Shown here one piece after another: positions 57,400 to 64,000 of a DNA stretch of 64,000 nucleotides. Made by a program: the position numbers and the translations under genes. Origin of the DNA: Acanthochromis polyacanthus (taxonomy: Eukaryota > Chordata > Actinopteri > Pomacentridae); contig NC_067130.1 of NCBI RefSeq assembly GCF_021347895.1, forward strand, positions 25,441,817 to 25,505,816, given 5' to 3'. The notes beneath the pieces were generated by a model. That model did no database searches and had not been told where the DNA came from. It saw only the letters and a program-made list of their open reading frames with translations. The stretch's first letter is position 1; the number at the start of each line of letters is the position of its first letter.

Positions 57400-58650
57400 C
57401 TGCTATGTACCTGTGGAACTGTACCAAGAGACAACTGGTATTTTACTGATAAATAAAAAATACAAACTATTTATGGCAATATTTTGATAGCATCCCGCTA
57501 TTACCGTTAATACACGTTTCACAATTCTAATAACTATCCCAGATCTTACTGTTAAGTCAGTTTGATCTTTATTAACATAGATGTCAAGAGAAGTGTGTGA
57601 ACTTCTGCAAATCAGTCTGTGTTTTTCATCAAGACACAACCATAACAGCTGCAATATTTTTAGTTTCACTGTAAAGCTGTAAATTTGGATTCACATTAAT
57701 CTGTTGTAGAATTCTGTTGAGCAGGATTTTAAAACAGCAAAAAATGATTCTCTTTACAAAGACAAAAATTCGATTTTAAATAGACTTATAAAACATGAAA
57801 ATCCTCTGTCCCTCTTCACTCAGAAATGTGTTTTGCTTTAGGTTCCTTCAGTTTGATATTTGTGCATCACTGCAGAGAGGATCTAAGGGCACACTGGAGA
57901 TTGGTGTTAGCTGAGAAAAGGCTGTGGTAAAATAGGAAGGAACCTGCTTATGAAAGCTTTTGTGAGAAATGAGAAGAGTTTGAATTGGATGTGAAGTCAA
58001 CTGGACAAAGAAGCAGTGACAACAGGGCTGCTGTGGTGACAGGAGCATGAGTGAGCAGGCAAGCTGTAGATATCTGGCAGCCCAGGGTTTAGGGGGAGAG
58101 GGGATGAAAACCATGAAACATGGAAAGTATGCACAAGGACCTGTGCGGCAGCCATCCATCTGTCTCAGACTCAGTTAGGACAATGTTTCTCTCTGAGGTG
58201 AGGAAAAATATGGTAGCAATGCAGCATTACTTACAATAAGTTATAAAAATAAGCAGATAGTGAGTTTGTTTCCAGATCTGTGAAGAGCAAAGATTCAGTC
58301 ACTTACTAAGGATCAGCCAATAGCAGAATTACTTCAGACAACACAGTTGACTTCAGTGTGTGGAGCTGTGTCATGCCAGATTGACAGCTGTGTTCACTCA
58401 CACCTGTGATGTCACATTACTGTAATGATAAGATGAAAAGAAACAGTGTTCTGACAGACACTGTCTTGCAACTCAGTGCAATGAGCCCAGAGCATAGCCT
58501 TGTGGGACACCAGTGACAGTGACGCATTATTTATCTCGTGTGTACATGAGAGCTCCAAGAATGTGGCATGTGTGAGGATTAGCATTCCTGTAAGTGAGAT
58601 CACATTGACAGATGTATGAAGATGAAATATTCATATTTAGCAATCAAAAC
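57400..58650. other. Unassigned region with old LINE-like scraps
   Basis: No gene recognised. CCCAGAGCATAGCCTTGTGG GACACCAG (58490-58520) looks like reverse-oriented LINE RT sequence. The frame at 57848-58159 has no recognisable family. Confidence 0.35.
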
Positions 58651-58659
58651 TCACCTGCT

Positions 58660-58895
58660 CTTCACTGTCACTCTCTCTGCCTCGTCTGTCCCTCTCAGCC
58701 CAGCCAGCCAGTGGTAGATGGATCCCCCATATGAGCCGGGTTCTGCTCATTGTTTTTTCCTGTTAAAAGGGAGTTTTTCTTGTCACTGTTGACTTAGGGC
58801 TTGCTCTGGGGGTTCAGGCATATGGGTTCTGTAAAGCATCTTGAGGCGATGTGAACTGTAATTAGCGCTATATAAATAAAAATTAATTTAATTTA
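58660..58895 (+). mobile_element. LINE 3'-UTR fragment (related to the TTGAA-tail family)
   Basis: ATATGAGCCGGGTTCTGCTC, TGTTAAAAGGGAGTTTTTCT, AGCATCTTGAGGCGATGTGA and GCGCTATATAAATAAAAATT AATTTAATT form the classical 3' end of teleost L2/CR1-like LINEs and their SINEs. 5' truncated. Confidence 0.75.
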
Positions 58896-59292
58896 ATTGC
58901 AACAAACAGCCCTGAAGGTTTGTTCAAAAAAATATGCCCGAGAATCACAGACCTTACAGAAAATGCTATTCTGACAGCTTTAATATGTCAGTCAAAAACC
59001 ATGAAAAATTATTGCATTAAGGCAATCAAAGTACCCTTTTAAATAATCACACTATATGTATTGACATAAAATCGTGTTAAAAAAGAAAAGTCATTTCCAC
59101 AGAATGTATTTTAGATATAAACATGTACAGTATAGAGCGGGAATTTAATCTGTGAATACATTTCAAATTGATCATTAAAGGTTAAAATTTTGTGGGAAGA
59201 TGGGAACTCTTTTCTGATTAAATGATGCCTACCTGTTCTTGGAACTAGCGATCCAAAACAGACTTAAGGTCACACCCATTAACAAACAAATA

Positions 59293-60801
59293 CGCTTCCA
59301 GTCAAAAATGTTAGAACATCCCAATTTTTCCAGTTTTTAATTGGAAATTATACATGTTCATGTCTGATTGTACTCTGAAATGAAAGCATTGAACAAATGA
59401 AGTAAGCAAACAAACAAAAAATCTGATTAGAATCCAAAATATATTCTAAACTTTTACTCATCAAAGTAGCCACCTTAGGCTGATAGAACAGCTGAACACA
59501 CTTGTTGCATTCTTTCCACAATGGAAATCAAATATTCTTCAGAAAGTTCTTCCCAACTCTGTTGCAGAAGTTCCCACAAATAAGTGGCATTTGTAGGTTG
59601 CTTTGTTTTCATTCTTTTGTCCAATTCGTTCCAAACCACTTACACGGGGTTAAAGTCTGGAGACTATGTATGCCACTCCATAATTGCAAGCTTAACATCT
59701 TGTTCTTTTTTTGTAAGGTAGTTCTGGCACAGCTTAAACTTACGGTATAAGTCATTATCTTGCTGTAGGATAAACCCATGACCAACTAGGTGCATGACGC
59801 TGCAGAATGCAGTGGTAGCCGCTTTGGTTCAGGGTACCTCTCACTGTGTATAAGTCACGGAGCCTGGATCCAGCAAAACAGCCCCAGACCATCATGCTTC
59901 CTCCATGTTTGACACAATTGTCAAATCAATATGTCCCAAACTGAGAAACCAACCTTTCGCCTTCTCGATTGTATACAAAAGTCTTCCAGTCTTCAGTAGT
60001 CCATTGGCAGTGTTTTGTGGCTCAGGCAAGCCTCTTTTTCTTATTCTGATGTCTTAGCAAAGGCTTTCTTGCTGCAACTCCAAGTCTTCTCTACACAGTG
60101 GAAACTGAGACTTGCTCACCTACGTTCAGTATGAAGCTGTGTTTGAAGCTGTTGTCCTGTGAGCTACCTATCACGCAAGCTGCTGATGATCAGAACTTGT
60201 CTTCTGATTCTGTTATGGCTTTGGGTCTTCCAAACCTCTTCCTGTCATAGTTTCCCCCAGTTTCTGAATTCCTTTTGATGATGATGGTTTGCAATTTTTC
60301 TGTAGGAATGACCTACATTTTTAATTGTTACGATGGTCTGTCTCTCTTCTTTTGCTAATTGCATTTACTTGCCAGTGTTATGGTCACACACTATATTCTG
60401 CACTACAATACTGTTCAAATATTGCTCTTGAGGGCATGGTGCCACGGTGAGTTCCAACACTGATTTTATGCAGACAGAAGTGGTTGTAAATAATCAAGAA
60501 AAGTTGAGATACCTGTAGGATTTGGTAGCACCAACTTTCAAGGCTTGATCAACCTCCATTGCTGCATAACATCTTTCAGTTGTTAATCCATTACTTGCTC
60601 TCTGAAAAAGTCTTTTTGTATAAATCCAAAATTTAAATTCTTTTTTGATTTTGGGCAACCTTACCTGTTTTTTTTTTAACCTCTGGCAGTTCACCACTTA
60701 CTTTGAACCATTTCAAGGTATTCATTGGTCTCGAACTACTTGAATTTCAATTTAAAAAAACTGGAAAAATTGGGGCATTCTAAAACTTTTGTTTGGTAGT
60801 G
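59293..60801 (-). mobile_element. Degenerate full-length Tc1-like element
   Basis: The left end CGCTTCCAGTCAAAAATGTT AGAACATCCCAATTTTTCCAG and right end CTGGAAAAATTGGGGCATTC TAAAACTTTTGTTTGGTAGTG are inverted, each beside a TA. In between, reverse-strand pieces such as GGGGTTAAAGTCTGG (SPDLNP), GTTTGACACAATTGTC and CAGACCATCATGCTTCCTCC (GGGSMMVW) mark a transposase full of stops. Confidence 0.75.
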
Positions 60802-60809
60802 TAGATTAC

Positions 60810-61780
60810 TGTAACTTGTACAAGTTGCCCCTTTCAGACATGCACTCCTAGGCATCTGAATGTGTCAGCTTCTTGTCTAGACTGCCACCTTGCTTATTTT
60901 GCTGTACAAGTTGTGATGGAAATCTTTCTCGACCTAATAATATTTCACTTATATTTATGAACTATCCCAACACAAGATGAGTCATAATCTAACAGCAAGT
61001 TACCTGTGTATTTCATCTCAGACAAGTGAGATGTGACCATGTCACATGTCTGAAAAGTGCATCAGATAGAAAGCCTTCACCTTTGGGTTTAGAGAATATC
61101 GAGGTATCGATGTATAGCAACACTGTTATCCCAAGGTACTCTGTCATCTCAGATGTCTGACTTTAGCTGAAAAGGGAAAAGTTTCCCATCTAAGCTAAAT
61201 AGATTAGTATAGTTCAGAGTTTCTTGTTGCTTATATTGTTTATAAATTCTTAGCTGTTTGTAAAGCAATTTCTATTCAACAATGTCATTTACTTATAATC
61301 TCAAGTACGGTAAGTGAACAGCACAGTGAGAATGTTGGCCTTGAAATTACCCTGGAAATGTCTGCCGGTAATACAGAGGCCAAACATTGATGGGCGGCAG
61401 GTTATGCCATGCAGAAAGCAACTGACATCTGTCTCACCCTGAGTCTTCTACCTGACTGCACTCAAACCACAAGCTGTCTTTGTGTGCTGCAGTGTATTTG
61501 CATCACTTTTTTTTATGATCGATTGTTTGGCAAAGAGATGGCTGTTTGTCTTTAAACCAAGAGCTTGACAGAGTGGAACAAATTTGATTATTCCACTCTT
61601 GTTCACTTGCAGCTTATACTCAGAGGACAGGGCATGTGTTGCATAGTCAATAAACATTGTTGCTGCCTGTCACTCATGAAACTAAATCATGAACTACATG
61701 TACTGATTAGTGACCCTGACACAGCATGTGCATCTGTCATGTGTAAAATCTAAAATCTAGGTCACACTGCTGATCATACT
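60810..61780. other. Unassigned region
   Basis: No gene or clear repeat recognised; the frames are short and without splice signals. Confidence 0.35.
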
Positions 61781-61847
61781 GGATTCAAATCTGTCTGGGA
61801 TGTGTAGCTGTTGAGTAAAGTTGTCTTTTTGTTAGAAGGTCATATAC

Positions 61848-61991
61848 CTCAAGGGTTAGAGTGAACAAACCATCGAAACCAAACCAGCTCACTGGAGGGA
61901 TTGCATATGTCATTTGGTCCAGGAACGTCTTTAGATACCGCTGGAAGAACTGGCGAGGGACACCTGGAGCAACCTGCTTCACTTGCTGCTT
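61848..61991 (-). CDS. Candidate orphan exon, gene not recognised
   Basis: A 144-nt minus-strand frame, phase 0 on both sides, between acceptor GATTGCAG and donor GAG/GTATATG. It encodes KQQVKQVAPGVPRQFFQRYL, KTFLDQMTYAIPPVSWFGFD and GLFTLTLE. The amino-acid make-up looks like a real globular segment, but I cannot name a family. The polypyrimidine tract before the acceptor is weak. Confidence 0.35.
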
Positions 61992-62489
61992 CTGCAATCC
62001 AACCCTGGATGAGTGGAAGTTAATGGGTGTATGCCCCTAAAAAATGTGATGCATATGGAGTAAGAGTAATGCCAGTTCACTGAATTTCAGGCTAATGCAA
62101 ATAAAGACAATATGTGTTTTCACTATAGTTACTTAATGGTCAATTGATATTCAACCAAACTTCAGTATATCAGTATTTTTCTATTAACAAATACTGAAAT
62201 GCCAGCCTATTATGTCCACTAATTATTGAGATTGCAGAAAAATTATCCAGACCTATTTGTTTAATGCAGAATATATAGTTAATAATTCTACATTGTATCA
62301 TAACTGATAAGAGTCAGAAACAATTGCCTTCTGATGAAATTAGTTAATTGTAACCTTTTCTATGTTATATTTAATATCTGCAAATAAAAAAACTATAGCA
62401 AACAGCAACAACAATAACAAAACCAAAAGGATTTGTAACCTTTAAGAAATCCAATGTAAAACACCTATAGACAAGGTAGATCATATATT

Positions 62490-62900
62490 TGCAACATTCT
62501 GTTAACAATATCGATGTTTCTAGAAAAGTTGCAACTGATGATTGTAATACAAGACAATCAGTCCTTCTCAGCATGGAGGATAACAGTGTTACACACATTT
62601 CTGGAGGAATGTTTTACTGTTCTTCATAGGCAGTTGTATTTTATTTGGTTTGGTCTTTGTGGAGGGGTTATGTTGCTCTACCGCCTGTCTTTAAAATACA
62701 CCACACATGGTCTAATGGATTCAAGTCAGGTGATCTCCTTGGCCAGGATATTTTTTTAGTTTTTCTACTGTAAAATTTCATATATTATTTTGGCAGTGTT
62801 TTTTGGATCACTATTCTGCTGAAAAACCTCAATTTCACTGTCAGCACTACAAAGGTTGCTTTAAAAAGTTCTTGGCCATTTTTTGCCCAGAAACAAGGGG
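62490..62900 (-). mobile_element. Tc1-like transposase C-terminal remnant
   Basis: On the minus strand VFQQNSDPKNTAKIIYEILQ (the QQD box, with Asp now Asn) is followed, after stops and a frame change, by RRSPDLNPLDHVWCILKTGG. Truncated on both sides; no termini found. Confidence 0.65.
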
Positions 62901-63800
62901 CATGACTACAGATATGAGACATAATTGAACGTTATAAAGACTAATATCATTTTCCAAAAAACTAAAATGTTTGAAGCTATCAAAGAATAAAAGAGACGAA
63001 AGCTAAGAGTTGGCTGCTGTTGCTCCAGAACACAGCTCAGGTGGCAGTAACAGCCAAATGTGGCTTTGAAGGAAAACCAAAGCTGAGTCATTTCCAGGCC
63101 TGATGAGGGATTTAATTCAGCCTCCTCATTAAACAAGCCTAAATACATCTTGCAGGCTTCCAAGAGGCCATCCATTCAAGATTCCCCAATCATATTGACT
63201 GCTATACTGTACTTCGCGTGGTTCATCTCAACTTGAAAAGAGATCCTGCAAAGGAGAACTGTTATAGCTGGTCAAAGGTACTATATCAGCATTTCACCAA
63301 CTACCTAAACCATTTCTTTTTCACAGCTGCTGGTGGCATTTGAAACTGACAAGAATTTCAGATACATACGTATGCCATCAAATGAAGTCTCTAGGTCCTG
63401 AGAAAATACAAAACCCTTCTGTGTTCCATACCCAAGTTCTGGCCACTGACTGGAGTGGTATTCTGTGTCCATAAAAAGAGGTTTTTTGTTTTTGTTTTAT
63501 TGTGTGTGTTTCTGTATCATATGTGGATCATGAGGTGGTCTGACGGGCGGTGTGTACAAAGGGCAGGGGCTTAATCAACGCGAGCTTATGACCCGCGCTT
63601 ACTGGGAATTCCTTTGACATTGAAATGCTGACTGTTCAGTCAGGTCACATGGTCTTTGTAATTTCTGTTTTGATTACCTGAACAGTGTTTCTTGGCATTC
63701 ATGGCATCCAAAGAATGATTCTATAGTCTTTGGTGATCTCCAAACTTCTCATAGTATAAATCATATAAGTTTTATGTTTCAGTGCAATGTTTTCAGAAAC

Positions 63801-64000
63801 GGGCGGCACAGTGACATAGTGGTTAGCACTTTCGCCTTGCAGCAAGAAGATCCCCTGTTCAAATCCCGGGGTGGGCCTGGGATCTTTCTGCATGGAGTTT
63901 GCATGTTCTCCCTGTGCATGCGTGGGTTTTCTCCGGGTACTCCGGCTTCCTCCCACAGTCCAAAAGCATGCTGAGGTTAATTGATTACTCTAAAATTGCC
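63801..64000 (+). mobile_element. SINE-like repeat with tRNA-like head, cut by the window end
   Basis: GGGCGGCACAGTGACATAGT GGTTAGCAC, GTTCAAATCCCGG, CATGGAGTTTGCATGTTCTC and CTCCGGGTACTCCGGCTTCC. It is close to the 48.4 kb copy. Confidence 0.78.

Overview
This window is vertebrate nuclear DNA, almost certainly from a teleost fish. It holds intron-split orthologues of known vertebrate genes with GT-AG splice sites. It is also dense in repeats typical of ray-finned fish: many Tc1-like transposons, LINEs with a short TTGAA-type 3' tail, a tRNA-headed SINE-like repeat and a DIRS retroelement. No prokaryotic-style operons, CRISPR arrays or phage genes were seen.

Two genes can be read exon by exon, both on the minus strand and in tandem. 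(1) DCP2, the mRNA-decapping Nudix hydrolase, is complete: 11 coding exons run from the ATG at 41137 down to the stop at 28487, encoding 392 residues, and a candidate poly(A) signal lies near 27.16 kb. (2) YTHDC2, the R3H/DEAH-box helicase/ankyrin/YTH meiotic RNA helicase, starts at 23225. Twelve coding exons are in the window, down to 1904 (about 554 residues: R3H, Walker A, DEVH box and the start of the ankyrin insertion). The gene leaves the window at its left edge. Both genes act in mRNA turnover. In human they also lie in the order DCP2 then YTHDC2 on one strand, but with MCC between them; here only about 2.5 kb, mostly one transposon, separates them.

Intron 2 of DCP2 has the hallmarks of a minor-spliceosome AT-AC (U12-type) intron, and only that reading keeps the protein frame.

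The rest is mainly mobile DNA. There are at least 14 Tc1/mariner-type insertions from about ten families. Two are about 1.64 kb copies of one family (20956-22590 and 45010-46645), nearly identical, each with an open DD34E transposase frame. Others are a nearly intact copy with one stop (55755-57384), frameshifted copies (8540-10163, 25257-26887) and many fragments and MITEs. There are also several LINE copies, including a nested LINE/Tc1/MITE stack at 44.7-47.4 kb, a decayed DIRS element in a YTHDC2 intron (18.46-19.96 kb), a 0.96 kb fold-back element (16255-17212) and an AT-rich palindrome (44238-44640).

From 41.3 kb to the right end no gene could be named. Two short minus-strand frames with good splice signals (52782-52870 and 61848-61991) may be exons of an unrecognised gene. 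All splice sites and family names come from reading the sequence by eye against remembered protein families. No alignment, RNA-seq or repeat database was used.
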